Below are positions 1 to 11,795 of a DNA stretch of 64,000 nucleotides, in pieces. Below the pieces are notes generated by a model. The model had not been told where the DNA came from. It saw nothing but the letters and a program-made list of their open reading frames with translations, and did not search any database. Position 1 is the first letter of the stretch. Each line of letters begins with the position of its first letter. The stretch spans positions 78,689,763 to 78,753,762 of the forward strand of contig JARDYH010000007.1 of assembly GCA_029215795.1 (NCBI GenBank), given 5' to 3'. This DNA comes from Anniella stebbinsi (lineage: Eukaryota > Chordata > Lepidosauria > Squamata > Anniellidae). A program made the position numbers and the translations under genes.

Positions 1-329
1 TCAGAGGTGGTGACACAAAAGAAAAGCAGCCACTGCAGGAAAGCGCTGGGCCTGGCCATGGTGTGTTTCGACTTGCCTGCCCTCTCTTGTGCTCAGCCGC
101 CCTTAATCCTAGAATGGCAGATCAGTCACGGTCTCTCCAGAGCAATGTGCCAGGCTTCTCACATAGCAAATAGGCTGAAGGGCCTTATACAGGAATAAAC
201 ATTCCTTTCAATTTGGGGACAACACACAATCAGGTACATCGCTACCAGTTCAGATTATTTCCCCATCAAGCCCAGTTCTTCACTGCTCTAACTGGAAGTG
301 GCTCTCAGGGTTTCAGTCAGAGGTCTAAG

Positions 330-1554
330 ATCTTTCCCATTTCTTGTCTGAAGCTCTTTACTTGCCTGAAGGTCTTGCTTACTTCATTCTTTACTTGCCT
401 AAGGGTCTTGCTTACTTCATTCTTTACTTGCCTAAAGGTCTTGCTTAGTTCATTCTTTACTTGCCTGAAGGTCTGGACTACACGTTTTTGTTTCAGAATG
501 TCGAGAGCTACTATTGATGTTTCTTTGTTGCCTGCTATGATGTGTTGGGTATTTTTGAGGATATTTTTCAAGCGATTTCCATTTATGTACTGTGTCATTC
601 TTCTTCGATCCTTTCATAGCTTTTCCATTTTGTTTTCAGTTCTGATCTGCCATTTTGGTTTGGTCCCTAACCTTCTGCGTGTGTTGTTGTTTGTGGGGAG
701 TTCCTGTTTGTTACAGATGAGGACTGCTGTGGCTGCTGCATAGATGACTGTGTGGATTTCTTCTAAGTTTCTGTCATTATTAATGTATGTTGTGAGTTTA
801 TTATTCATTATTGTTAAACTTTAGTCTAGGTAGTGGGTTTCTCTTTGCCGGGTCAGTTTCTCTCCATTTATTTAGATTTGGTGTTCTATGTTCGTGGTTC
901 TTGTGTCATTGTGTGTTTCCGGTTGTTTCGTTGCTTGAGAATCCTCCAGTGGGGTTGTTGTGTCTAGGTTTGTAGTTTCTTCTATGGGTTTTTTTGTGTG
1001 CTTGTTATTGCTCTTCATGGTGGTATTCTGTTGTGCTATTTCTTCTTTAATTTTTTGAATTTCATGTTCCGTTAGCCTTGTGTTGTTGATTATAACTCTT
1101 TTTTGGGGGGGTAGATTTTGTCACAGTGTCCGTTAGGTGGGGGTAGATTTCCAGAAAAAGTCTATGAAGTTCTATTCCATATCCTGATGCTATTGGTTCG
1201 AGTGGGGTGCTTTTAGAGTAACGACGCATAACGTTACGGTTCATTTCATCCGACCATGCCAAGCGTTGCCTCGGGTGTCCCACCTTGGGGGTTGCCTGTG
1301 GAACAGGCAAAACACATCTGGGGGAGTTTGGGTGGGTATGCGTTTCCTTTTTCATTGCCTTTTCGTTTTCATTTAGGCCAACTGTTAGGTCCGTACAGCG
1401 TTCTCGGTCTTGAAGCTGCTTGTTCAAGGCTTTTCTTCCATTTTTCATAACCATTGTTTCACACTAACAGGGTGGTTTGCCTTACTAGTGGTGGCTGGCT
1501 AGGGTCCGCGGGTATGCCATGCCCGTGTAACTGCATAGATAGTTACCCCTTGCG

Positions 1555-1556
<2 letters not shown>
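330..1556 (-). mobile_element. R4/Dong-type LINE, N-terminal region, decayed
   Basis: The minus strand reads interrupted frames typical of the region upstream of the reverse transcriptase in R4-clade retrotransposons. There is a WSDEMNRNVMRRY motif near 1230, then a helix-rich stretch with EIQKIKEEIAQQN after frameshifts, and LEEIHTVIYAAATAVLICNK near 740. Stops and frameshifts break the frame several times and no reverse-transcriptase domain follows at lower coordinates, so this is a dead 5' fragment. The family call rests on remembered sequence style and is moderately sure. It sits beside a (ATC)n microsatellite at 1557-1584. Confidence 0.6.
359..475 (-). repeat. 33-bp tandem repeat inside the R4 fragment
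   Basis: About 3.5 copies of a 33-bp unit (starts near 360, 393, 426 and 459) encode TFRQVKNEVSK on the minus strand. The unit is a multiple of three, so the frame is kept through the array. Confidence 0.85.

Positions 1557-1584
<28 letters not shown>
1557..1584 (+). repeat. (GAT)n microsatellite
   Basis: Nine GAT units directly upstream of the 5' end of the R4-type fragment in its orientation. Confidence 0.9.
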
Positions 1585-1586
<2 letters not shown>

Positions 1587-1596
1587 GCAACGTAGG

Positions 1597-1724
1597 CAGG
1601 ATCTACACTACTGCTTTATAACAGTTTATAACAGCATTGAGAACTGTTGGGACCCATCACACCATTCCATATACAGTTTTCAAACTGTTTTCAAAGTGTT
1701 ATATCCTGCTTGGTGTAGATCTGG
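1597..1724. mobile_element. Short MITE, GATCTACAC family
   Basis: This element begins GGATCTACACTACTGC, has a central region with several inverted copies of a CAGTTTTCAAACTG-like motif, and ends CTTGGTGTAGATCTGGCC, so the ends are inverted. Related copies lie at 25985-26130, 33763-33908 and 40209-40337. No transposase is present. Confidence 0.65.
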
Positions 1725-2499
1725 CCATAGAGGTCTAAACTGACCACTTGCAAAAGGCCTTTGAAATCAGTCCACGGGACACCCCAGGGCCCTAGTATGC
1801 CCAACCCTGGAGTAGCTGAAACCAGGCAAGATGGACAAATAGATCGACCTGGCAGAAGAAGATCCTGAACGTTCAGATTTAGAAAAGAGAAGCTGGAAGC
1901 AAGTCCACAAGTTAAGGTGATCTATGTATTACATAACTCAACAAGGTCTGGGGAAAAAAAGCTACCTACTCCTAATTTTATGGTCAGTCCCCCAGAGGGC
2001 TTGGCAGAGAAAACTCACTCATTGTCGGGCTTTCACAGCTTTACTTGGAAGGACTGTTTGCCAATTAGCATGGCGTGCGCACTGCTGAACTGCAGGAATG
2101 TTTGGAGCTTGCGCTGCTGATCGGAGCAACCCAACGCAGAGGGAATTTCAGATCCGCCCTTTGAGAAGGATGTCCCCACTCCATTCCTTTCAATGGTGTG
2201 TTCTGTTTTGCTGTTTTGTTGCTACCCATCACACTTCACCATGTCAAGGGAAAGAGAAATAAGCCATCCCCCAAACCATTCTTCTAATCACACTCTGTGC
2301 CATGAGTTAATGCACCATGGATGGATTCTGTTGTTTTGATGCCAAGATGCAAAGGCTGTCGGAGGGTGCTTTTCAAACTTTCTGCCTTCAGGGGATTGCC
2401 AAATCAGTAACTCCCTTTTTCTCAGGGAATCAGGCCTGACATCAGCATGCAGCAAAATTCTTGGGAAGCTACTGGAGGCCTAGAGCCTTTGCAGGGCCC

Positions 2500-2655
2500 A
2501 CTACCTGCAGCAGAGCTGGTGCTTTGCTTTGAAAAGGCTCCAGGTTCAAGCCCCAGCACCTCCAGGATAGGTAGGGCTGGAAAAAGAGCCTATTCTGAAA
2601 CCCTGCAAAGCCACTGCAGTCACTGTGCAATACTGAGCAAACCAATGTTTGACTG
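2500..2655 (+). mobile_element. tRNA-derived SINE fragment
   Basis: It contains a B-box-like GGTTCAAGCCCC followed by a body that matches, in reverse orientation, the elements at 18224-18435 and 23344-23535 (CACCTCCAGGA, then a CTGCAAAG tail). Confidence 0.6.
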
Positions 2656-2817
2656 TCCTGCTCCTCCTCCTTCAAGAAAGCAGCTGTGTCTGGGAGAACT
2701 GTTTCTATTTCCCAGAATGCCCTAGAGCAACACTATGCCAGGGGCATTGTGGGAAATTTACATGTTGCTACTGCTTTTTTCTACCAGGTCTCACCAAGGT
2801 CCAAGAAAGCCCCACTA

Positions 2818-3133
2818 GGCTGACCAGATAAAATCCAGGTCAGGGCTCATGTAACTTTAACAGTTGTAGAGAAAAGGGAATTTCAGCCAGTGTCATTTGT
2901 ATGCAATTAGTTCCTGGTGATATTCCTTCTTCATCACAACTGTTAAAGTTGCAGGCACTATACTAGAGTGAGTATATATAAAAGAAGGCAAGGCCCCTGC
3001 AACTTTAACTGTTGTGATGAAGAGGGAATTTCACCAGGAACTAATGGTATACAAATGACATTGGCTGAAATTCCCTTTTCTCTACAACTGTTACAGTTAC
3101 ATGAGCCCTGACCTGGATTTTAACTGGTCAGCC
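2818..3133. mobile_element. TA-flanked foldback element, copy 1
   Basis: The 316-bp element begins GGCTGACC and ends GGTCAGCC, is flanked on both sides by TA, and is palindromic over nearly its whole length. Flanking TA suggests a Tc1/mariner-type nonautonomous element. Its arm carries CCAGATAAAATCCAGG in place of the CATATGAAAAGGAGG seen in other copies. Confidence 0.8.
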
Positions 3134-3184
3134 TAAGCCCCACTGGTGAATCACTAACAAAGAGGACATGCATCACCAAAATAA

Positions 3185-3510
3185 ATGAAGACACCTATTT
3201 GCATAGGTGCCAAGGGGAGGGGGTGTGGCCTACTGGGGATCCCCCCCTCCAGTGGAGTACGTTTAGCCCTCAGCTATACTTTTATGTACTCCTGCTTTAG
3301 AAACTCTGGCCCCATGCCATTGAGGGCTTCAAAAGTATACGCCAATACTGTGAACTGGGCCTGGAAACAGACTGGAAGCCAGCGCAGCCGCCAAAGCTCT
3401 GCCGACACCTCTGCCATGTTAAATAGTTCCAGGGATGAACTGTGCATGACTGACACACGAGCCTGGCATTCTCGCCCAACAGCATTATTCAAATCATTAC
3501 TCAGCACAGG
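3185..3510. repeat. Unclassified interspersed repeat fragment
   Basis: The stretch from about 3290 (GGCCCCATGCCATTGAGGGC and onward) resembles parts of 52810-53745 and 55575-56100. It is probably an untranslated part of a LINE, but I cannot name the family. Confidence 0.4.
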
Positions 3511-4189
3511 GAAGGGGTTTTATGAGACTCATGATTACCGAGACTAATATTAGTTTGGGGTTGACTCCCTTAATAAATTGATCAGTGCTTTATTGTACTC
3601 TCCAGTCAAAGCAGTCTTTATGACATCCAGAAGAACTTAACCATTAACAAGTTCTTAGGAAAAAGTGCCCATAGTAACCAATTGTTGCTGGCAGTCCATG
3701 ACAATTCTCTAAATTGTCCTACTCACACCGCCCCACCCAAATAACTGCTAAATTGCACTGCAGAAAGATTGTTCGGTTTCATAATGAAGACACGGGAGCG
3801 AATCTCCATTGAAACCATTATTATGTTCTGCAATCAGGGAAACGACCTCGCTATATTAAAAAGGAAATGCATCATTCCGGTACTTACCGCAGTCATTCGT
3901 GCACATGGTGGGATACTGTCCTCTTGAACAGCTAGCTTATTTCGCTGGGAGGCACTTAAGAAGATTGACTCCACACGTCCTTGAGGGTAGTTTCGCGGTG
4001 ATGTAATAGTCAGCTCATGGGAGCAGCCAGATATTTTCTGGTGAGGTGGTCTAAAATGGGGGAGAAGCTACTTCAGGACACCCAGTTGGTGGAGGTTCAA
4101 CTGAATTATTCTCAAGGCAATTTACACCAGGTTGTGTAATAATGCAATGGCCCCCACCCCGAAACTTAAACTAGAGTAGCTATGTATCC

Positions 4190-4440
4190 TAATTTATAGA
4201 GACCAGTCCTCTATTTTAAGGGGTGCCAGACAATAGTCCTCTGTTTGAAAGCATCCTCTATTTGAAAGGCCACTTGGTCCAAGAACAGTGGAACGAGAAT
4301 GAACCCTACGTAAGGAAGGCAGAGCAGGGGAACTTGAGGTTCCCTATCAACACAGAGCACGTAGATAGCAGATTAAGCAGGAATGCCAATCTTGGTCACA
4401 GTATGGGGAAATGTATTGAATTTCTGTTTAAATGATAGTA
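4190..4440. repeat. Interspersed repeat, GTCCTCTGTTTGAAAGCATCC family
   Basis: Shared phrases (CCTCTATTTGAAAGGC, then a stretch ending GATAGCAGATTAAGC) recur at 25826-25990, 31290-31810 and 34590-35060. The 31290 and 34590 copies are each interrupted by another element. Confidence 0.55.
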
Positions 4441-4690
4441 ATTCTTTCCTAACACAAGTCCTATTGATTTCAATGAGTTTACTCCAAGTTTGAATCTGAA
4501 TCCAACCCCTATGAGTTCCTTGACCGTCTTACCCTTTCCCTTGCCTTGACTCAGAAACACTTCTGTGGAACAAAGCAGTCCAGTTGCATTCTGAGAAATT
4601 CTAAATGAATAATCATGACCCAGCCAGCTATGGTATAAAGTACAAAGTATAGGGTACAGTTTTACTGCTGATCAGCATGGTTATTATTGA

Positions 4691-5096
4691 GTGTCATCAG
4701 ACGAGTGTATTGTTAATTAATTAAATTATTATTATTGCACGCTTGTTACTGGGCACTCACGGATTTTCGTGGGGCCCTCTCAAGATGTTGTCTGCCCCCT
4801 GCGCATCTCCCGCTGTTTTCCCGCTCCTCCCATTTTTTGCATAGTAAAATAGTCCAAACAAAATGTGACTCTTCTGAGTTATATCGAAATTGGTTGCCAT
4901 TTCTTGCCATGTGCAGAGAAGTTTCACTATAAAATGTCCACTAGGGGGTGCTGTCCCACTACACTGAACAGGCCATGTGGTTGCAGCTTGTTTCCCCTTT
5001 TTCTCCCGCGTGAATCTTCTCATCCCTATAGCGGAAGAGCAGCAGAAAGCAAGAACGACGGTAAAGAAACACGATTTCCCCCTGTCTGATGATCCC
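4691..5096. mobile_element. MITE with GTGTCATCAGAC ends, copy 1
   Basis: It begins GTGTCATCAGACGAGTG and ends CCTGTCTGATGATCCC, an inverted match over about 10-11 bp. The body shares GCCACTCACGGA-like and AAAATGTCCACTAGGGGGTG phrases with 26250-26575. Confidence 0.6.
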
Positions 5097-5183
5097 CATT
5101 GTGTAGTTTTGCCATTAGATTTTATGATGACATGGACTGTTCACTGCTGTCATAACCTTGCAGAAAGTGGTGCATTAATCTGA

Positions 5184-6230
5184 GTAATAAATAAATAAAA
5201 TTTAGGTCTCAGCCACTGCTGGTACTTCAACATATGCTTAAACCAAGAGGATAGCAAACCAACTTTTTGCTTTATGTTTATTACAAATCAAAAGCTGCTT
5301 TGTACAGTAACAAAAGTTAAAAAAAATAAATATATGTACATTTATATCCAAACATTGGGATGCTACATATCGAATATGCACACAAATACGGATAGAGGAG
5401 CATTTTGGTTAGTGAACTTTACAATAATCACTTAAGTTGCACAGATTTAACATTGTATCAGGTAAGGTCTTTCTTGATCATTTGTGCAGACGTCTTTAGA
5501 CCTAATGAGTCTGAACAAAATCTTCTCAAGTGCAAATGCAAAACAGACCTACTCAGATTGAAGCTGCTATTACATTATGATCTAAAGCTTCACACGTAGT
5601 AACACATAGATCAACTGGTTTCTTACCCCTCGTCACCACAAGATTTGCAGCACATTTTTAAAAGGAATGTTTTGTTCATGCACAAGTTTCAACAAATGCA
5701 TCCCAATATTAGCAGGCAACCGATAAACCATCATCACAATGAACTAAGTCTTCAGCATCCAGACAGACCGCAAACTCCCAAAGTGCATTTTATCTTGACC
5801 ACTGATGTATTTGCAGTAGCTAGGTGCATTTTTGTTCTCCATGCTTTGTAACAGAAGCTACGGCGCATGAGAAAAGTAACTAAAGTGTCCTGTGCTTTAG
5901 CTGTGGAAGAGATTCTTTTGAGCCAGGAGCTGAATTGCTTTCTTCCAATAGGTTTGTAGAAATGTAATAATGACTTTGAATAGGAGCCACACGGCAAGAG
6001 ACTTACATTGTCCCCAAAGTCTCTGCCTAATTATTGTCCTTAGCCACCCCTTTGATGGCCTGAAACATATATATTATTGAAGTTTATCTGCTCCTTGATA
6101 TGACTATGTGCAATCAGCTGTTATGGAAGAAGCTCATTCGACAGACTAGCTATGGAACTATGTGCCCAAAACACAAAACAAAATCACAATTCACTTAGAC
6201 GACTGTAGCACTTTCAGGCTGTATATACAG
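5184..6230. other. Unique-looking AT-rich block, no gene recognised
   Basis: None of the repeat families seen elsewhere in the window appears here. The minus strand has AATAAA at 5277-5282, so this could be distal 3' untranslated sequence of a minus-strand gene, but no coding frame supports that. Confidence 0.3.
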
Positions 6231-6444
6231 GGTTCCATCTGCTTTTCTTTTCTTTTTTGGAAAAGTTCCTCTTCATGTAAAACACCCTTTTGCATGCAGA
6301 AAGCTAACAGATCAGGGGAAAGTGATAGGCTAGCTGAGGTAATGCTAGTTCTCTGCACGCAGGGCCCTTTTCTTAAGGAAAGGAGCTTCAAGACCCTCAC
6401 CAGAATCTGAAGTGGTACAATTGTTGAACAATATACCATACGTA

Positions 6445-6760
6445 GGCTGACCATATGAAAAGGAGGACAGGGCTCATGTAACTTTAACAGCTGTAGAGAA
6501 AAGGGAATTTCAGCCAGTGTCATTTGTATGCAATTGGCTCCTGGTGAAATTCCCTCTTCATCACAACAGTTAAAGTTGCAGGCACTCTACTAGAGTGACC
6601 ATATACAAAAGGAGGCAGGGACCCTGCAACTTTAACTGTTGTGATGAAGAGGGAATTTCACCAGGAAGTAACTGTGTACAAAGGACACTGGCTGAAATTC
6701 CCTTTTCTCTACAATGGTTAAAGTTACATGAGCCCTGACCTCCTTTTCATATGGTCAGCC
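6445..6760. mobile_element. TA-flanked foldback element, copy 2
   Basis: It has ends GGCTGACCATATGAAAAGGA and the inverse, with TA on both sides and a 316-bp near-perfect palindrome. The central segment with GAGTGACCATATACAAAAGG is a diverged copy of the outer arm. Confidence 0.85.
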
Positions 6761-7284
6761 TACCATACGATGCAGGCCACCTCTCAGTACGTTAGCAGGA
6801 AAGGCTGTTTTTTCCTTCCCTCCACCCCTGTCTTTCCAGTGTTGCATTTTCTACACTTCCAAAAGCTAGGAGTGAATCCATACCAGTGGTTTTTTAAAAG
6901 CTTAGCAAGCGGTAGCTCCAGCCACAAGGAGGCCTAATGGTCTCTCTGACACCAAACCTGCACTTCCCCAAGTTTTCTAAACAGTGGTGGGAGCACGGTA
7001 ATAATTGACCCAATTATGGGTCCAGAAGCTATGGATGAAAAATTATCCATGTGATTTGAGCTGCCACGTGAAGTAAGCTTTTACGTGCCCATACAGTGTT
7101 GGTATGAAGTGGCCCAAGAGGAAGTTACATTAAAAGTAACCATGTCAGAAGCATTCAAACCCATTTATAATATATATCCAAAGGATAGGATGAGACATTA
7201 AGCACCACTACCACCACAACCACCGCCAAGCCTACTAACACTAGCAACTTGGCTCAGCATTACAATGCAGTGGCATCTCCCCTA

Positions 7285-7594
7285 GGCTGACCAGTTGAAA
7301 TCCAGGTCAGGGCTCATGTAACTTTAACAGTTGTAGAGAAAAGGGAACTTCAGCCAGTGTCATTTGTATGCAATTAGTTCCTGGTGAAATTCCCTCTTCA
7401 TCATGACAGTTAAAGTTGCAGGCACTATACTAGAGTGACCATATACAAAAGAAGGCAGGGCCCCTGCAACTTTTAACAGCTGTGATGAAGAGGGAATTTC
7501 ACCAGGAAGTAACTGCATACAAATGACACTGGCTGAAATTCCCTTTTCTCTATAACTGTTAAAAGTACATGACCTGGATTTTATCTGGTCACCC
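7285..7594. mobile_element. TA-flanked foldback element, copy 3
   Basis: Same family as 2818-3133, with the same variant arm (AATCCAGGTCAGGGCTCATG). It is flanked by TA and its right terminal bases have drifted to GGTCACCC. Confidence 0.8.
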
Positions 7595-7599
7595 TAATC

Positions 7600-8996
7600 T
7601 CCCCCTCCCTCATGACTCAAGGATAGTGCAAGAGAAGGAATGCGAAAACACAAGGCCCAGTTCATAGGACCAAAGTGGCTTGCGGTGAATATGGGTTGAG
7701 TGTGGGTTGAGACACATTGAGAGATGGTCATGCGATGGCGTCACCATGTGCCTGGTTTGTAATTTAACCCGCCTCCTGGCCCCATTCCCAGTGTCACTGC
7801 AAAGCCTGCGACAGTGAAATGAGCAATGATCTGGTCTGAGCAGCAAGATGGCCATGCCATAAAGCAATAGCATGGCCATTTTAGTACATACAACTGACCT
7901 CTGTGTGAATCCACCTAACCTAAGTTTTTTTTTCCCCCATGCACCAATTTGGTTGAGAGTTTGGAAGCATATCCATACTACACATTTAAACCAGTTTAAC
8001 CATCACGGCTCCAATTTTTTTTAAAACAAACAAACAAGAAGACTACAGTTGGAGAGTCCATAGCTAGGGAAGCATGCCCATGGGGTTCTCCACCTGCTGT
8101 TCCACACCCCATAGTATCCCCTAGAACTTTGTGGAGGACTTCAGATATCTTCAAAGTTTCTGAACATCTCACTCCCACTTTGACAGCCTTTGTCCACTGC
8201 ACAAAGACCTTTCCTTTTCAGCCAGCATTTGACCTGCCAAGTTGCTGGTTCTTAGTCTCCCTTAGAGATTTTACTTTTATTTCATTGTTTGTTGTATTTA
8301 TACATGTCTTGAGAGCTTGTTATTATTATTATTATTTGTAAAGGAAAGGCAGGGTAAAATATTTTTAACGAGTAAACAAACAAACTTCTGCATCCCTCCC
8401 CCAATGCCCAAATAGTTTATGTTTCCCCTTCTTCCTTGCATGCGTGTATATTCAGCCACTGATCTTGAAATGTTCAGTGGTACTTGTGCATTATCTAATT
8501 CCTTTGATCAGGCTGCAATGAGCAGCGATGAACATTTCTCCCCACCTTTTCTGTGAGTTGGAAGAAGCCTCTTCTAGGGTAAGGTGTAACTGACAAGGAG
8601 GTTGAAAGAAACCGCTAGTCAGTTTCATCTCTACAGTGAAGAGGTTTTCCTGAAGCCCTCCCCTCAGGTTGGTCACTTCAATCACTGCAAAAAGCTGCCT
8701 TTGCAGTGGGTTTTAGATGCCATGCAGGATGTGGTGCTTAAGCTTGGAGCATTGCATACAAAGTCTTCAAAGAGCAGTAATGAAATTGACACAACCTCCC
8801 CACACAGAACTACATATACACACACCCAGATCTGCAGTGAGTCAAAGAAGCCCCATCACTTTGAAAATGCAAATTGAAAAGACACTGATGTAGCTTAGTA
8901 TCTCCAGCATCTTCCATTAAAAGATATCAGGTCCCAGCACTCGGAAAGTCTTTTGACTGAGATCTTGAAGAACCTTCATCCATCAGAGTAGACTAG
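7600..8996. other. Non-genic stretch, mostly unassigned
   Basis: It contains a LINE-like tail with (ATT)n at about 8320-8338 and an AATAAA on the minus strand at 8276-8281. No coding frame or clear repeat was recognised in the rest. Confidence 0.35.
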
Positions 8997-9142
8997 GTTC
9001 TCCAAAGTGATGCCCTCTAGATGTTTTGGACTAGTATTCTTGACCATTTTGGACCAGTATTCTTGACCATTAGCCATGATTTCAGGAGTTGATGAGAGTT
9101 GCTCCAAAACATCTGAAAGGCACCAGATTAGGGAAGGCTGGA
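8997..9142. mobile_element. Palindromic CCAGATGTTTTGGA element
   Basis: A degraded copy of a short foldback found at least fourteen times here. The consensus starts near TTCCCCAACCTGGTGCCCTC and ends with its inverse GGTTGGGGAAGGCTG. Other copies: 10369-10495, 11569-11690, 14612-14725, 14826-14962, 15789-15897, 16287-16433, 16570-16718, 17205-17325, 19586-19714, 23553-23690, 31385-31517, 49528-49617, 54838-54965. No transposase is present; the superfamily is not certain. Confidence 0.75.
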
Positions 9143-9979
9143 AGAGACAATTGTGGCTACCTGGACCAATGGTCTGACTCAACATAAAGCAGATGTGTGT
9201 TTAGCTCTCTGAACAATCACTCCCAAATTGCCTAACCATCTGTACCCAATCCTCAGTACCCTCAAATAGCTATTATTCCCAGGGTTTCTTAACTGGAGCT
9301 GTGACAGTTCAATTGGTTAAGTGTTGTGCTTATAGATCTTCCCCATCCTGAAGAACTCTAGGTCCTTTATGGGTAGTTACTCTTTCCATAAAGCCTTGAG
9401 TTACATAGAAAGAACAGGATTTCCAATTAAGTGAGTAGGGCTAGGCCATACTATAAATTGCCTCCCTCCCTCCCTCTTTTTCCCCCTTTTACTTTTGGTA
9501 CCAAAACCAGGGTTGCAGCAGACTCATTACCAGAGGTCAGAATGTCTATTCAATGTCCATCTTGTCCTGTTTTACAGGACAGAAAATGGAGGATGTGCAT
9601 GGACAGCAGAAGTTGGGATGAAGGAGATGGAAGTGGAAACAGTATACCAGCCAAACCACACTTGGAAGTCAAATGTTGGAGAAAGGATAAACAAAGTCAA
9701 CAAGGTCCTGAGGTAAAGGGCGTTTGGCATTACCACATTCAGTATCCATCATGGTGTTGCTTTCCCCCGAAGTGCCACATGTAAATCTGCTATGCCATAG
9801 CAGCTATGGAGTCCTGTTGAGATCCGAGAAGATAATCATGTCTTTCATCCAACAAGCTGGACAGATCCTTCCCAAAGCACCAAGGAGCAGACAAAAGGAG
9901 AGGACTTCTTCTCTTTAAGGGCATCTCTGCAGTACTAACGGGGCTGTGCTGATGTCTCTTCCTTCCTTCCACTGGCAGC

Positions 9980-10208
9980 TTATTCATTGGGTGTTCTTCC
10001 ATATCCTTCGATGGTCTTGTGTTCCTCCCCTTCCATTACCCACAGAGGCAGAACTGCTTCGTAGCTGCAAGTCTCCAGATGATTAAAACAAAGATAATCC
10101 TTGAGCCCCTTTGAATTGGATTGTCTTCTAGATACTCTTCTCCCATGGAAGGACCTGCTGGCTTGGACTTTCTTTGAGAAATGTGCTGCTTTCAGGTAAA
10201 CAAGGCAA
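9980..10208 (-). CDS. EDN2: EDN2 coding exon 5 (predicted terminal exon)
   Basis: A strong acceptor, TTGCTCTTTCAG, is followed in the right phase by [34 protein letters not shown] and further residues to a TAA at 9980-9982. The basic stretch resembles the human tail around LFAKRQQEAMREPRSTHSRW. The frame continues for about 40 residues beyond the human C terminus, so either the tail is longer here or the true stop is reached differently. A second acceptor 20 nt further in (exon start 10188) would give a 20-residue tail ending EKSI. The nearest AATAAA on this strand downstream is at 8276-8281, with another at 5277-5282; neither is confirmed. Confidence 0.5.
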
Positions 10209-11764
10209 CTGAAAGAGCAAGATCCCTACAAAACAAAAGAGATGAAATGGTCAGCACCTCACCCAATGCCCTGTTAGCATTGTCTGCTAGTGGCCATTTG
10301 GATGGAGTTGAGTTTTAAGTTCTGAGGTCTAAACAAAGAGAGGGCTCATTATGTACCTTAAAGACAAGTATGGGCAATTTGCATCTCTCCAGATGTTTTG
10401 GCCTGCTCCATCAGCCCTAGCCAGCATAGTGAGTGATGATGTTGTAGGTCAAAACATCTCAAGGACAACAAGTTACCCACACCTGCTTTAAGACTTGCAT
10501 AGAGGGGTGAGGGAATAACAACCCATGTGGCTTCTTCTGGCACAGAAGCCCTGTAATGGAAGAACTTACTACTGGGGAAATTCTGCCTTGCTAGCAATTC
10601 CTTAAGGTAGAGGAACTTCTATCTTTGTCTGGGATTTTCACAACACTTTTGGAAATACATCAAGACACTTGCACCATGGAGAAAAAGAGAGGTCCCAGTG
10701 CTCTTTTTAGGACAGGTCCTTGGGTTATGGAGGCCTCACTGGAACAAAGGGAAACTGTGTCAGCTAGTGTTAGATAAGCTTCCCAGACTCTAATCAGATT
10801 GGCTTGGATTAACCCAAGCCATTTCTCCTAATATATATCAGGTAATAGCTCAGCATAATCTGAGCCAATGAAAATAAATCCAGATTTTGTTACACCCCCC
10901 AAATGGGGCTATGACTGGGTCTGGTCCCTATCCCTCCCAGTAACCCTTGACACACCACCATTGCCCAGATCTAGTTGTTCCTGGAACACTGTACGGGGCG
11001 GGGCAAGAAGAGAGATCTCCCACCTTCCTTTCTACCCACCTGCTTGCCTTTTCAGTACCCTCTGCCAAGTAATGGCTGAGAGGGAATAGAGACATAGGTT
11101 AGGAAGTCCATTGGCGAATATGCTGGGGAAGAAATAGAATTCTTCTCCAGCTCAGATTGTGGGAGTTGCAATCATGTTTAGCCCATATTTGGGGTGAGCA
11201 TTATGAGTTCTCAAATCTCATATTTCTAAGTTAGAAAATATGGGTCTCAGCATCACTAGTGCACATATAAATGCATTATCTCCCTCCCCCACATATGAAA
11301 ATATGAAGAGACTGTTTACACAGCCGAACCTTTACCTGAGACCTTTCACAAGTTCAGCTTGCAGGGCTTGGTGCGACGGCTCTGGAGAAGCTTTGCCAAC
11401 AGCCCTGCACTTGCAGGCAGCCGAGGATTCTTGAGATCCCTGCCGTGGGGAAGATGATGCAAGCATGCTGAGACAATGTTCAAGGGGGTGCAGAGAATGA
11501 CAAAAGGAGCACTCAAAAACACACACACACAAAGGGATAGTACCAGCGGCATTTCTCACAGCAGCAGCTATGGCAGCCTTTCCCAACCAGATATGTTGGA
11601 GTACAACTCCTATCATGCCCAAACATCATGGCCAATGGCAGCTGTAATCCAACAGATATGGAAGGAACCAGATGGACAAGGCTGTGCTATGACATAGCAG
11701 CTCCATCTAGTGCCCAAATTTTGGGAGGGAGTGTATGAAAAAGGAAGAGAAAAAGAGAGAGAGA

Positions 11765-11795
<31 letters not shown>

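Noticed and set aside
213..743. A plus-strand frame of 176 codons with a Thr/Phe-rich repeat
   Set aside because: It is the antisense of the R4-type fragment, and its repeat is the 33-bp array read backwards.
2818..3133. TA-flanked palindromes considered as attachment sites or CRISPR-like repeats
   Set aside because: They are dispersed single insertions with TA duplications, not spaced direct repeats.
11346..11552. Alternative reading of EDN2 exon 4 ending KPCKLNL and a stop
   Set aside because: Reachable from the acceptor before 11439 and restores Trp, but it loses the propeptide-like ELVKGLR before the donor; kept only as an alternative.
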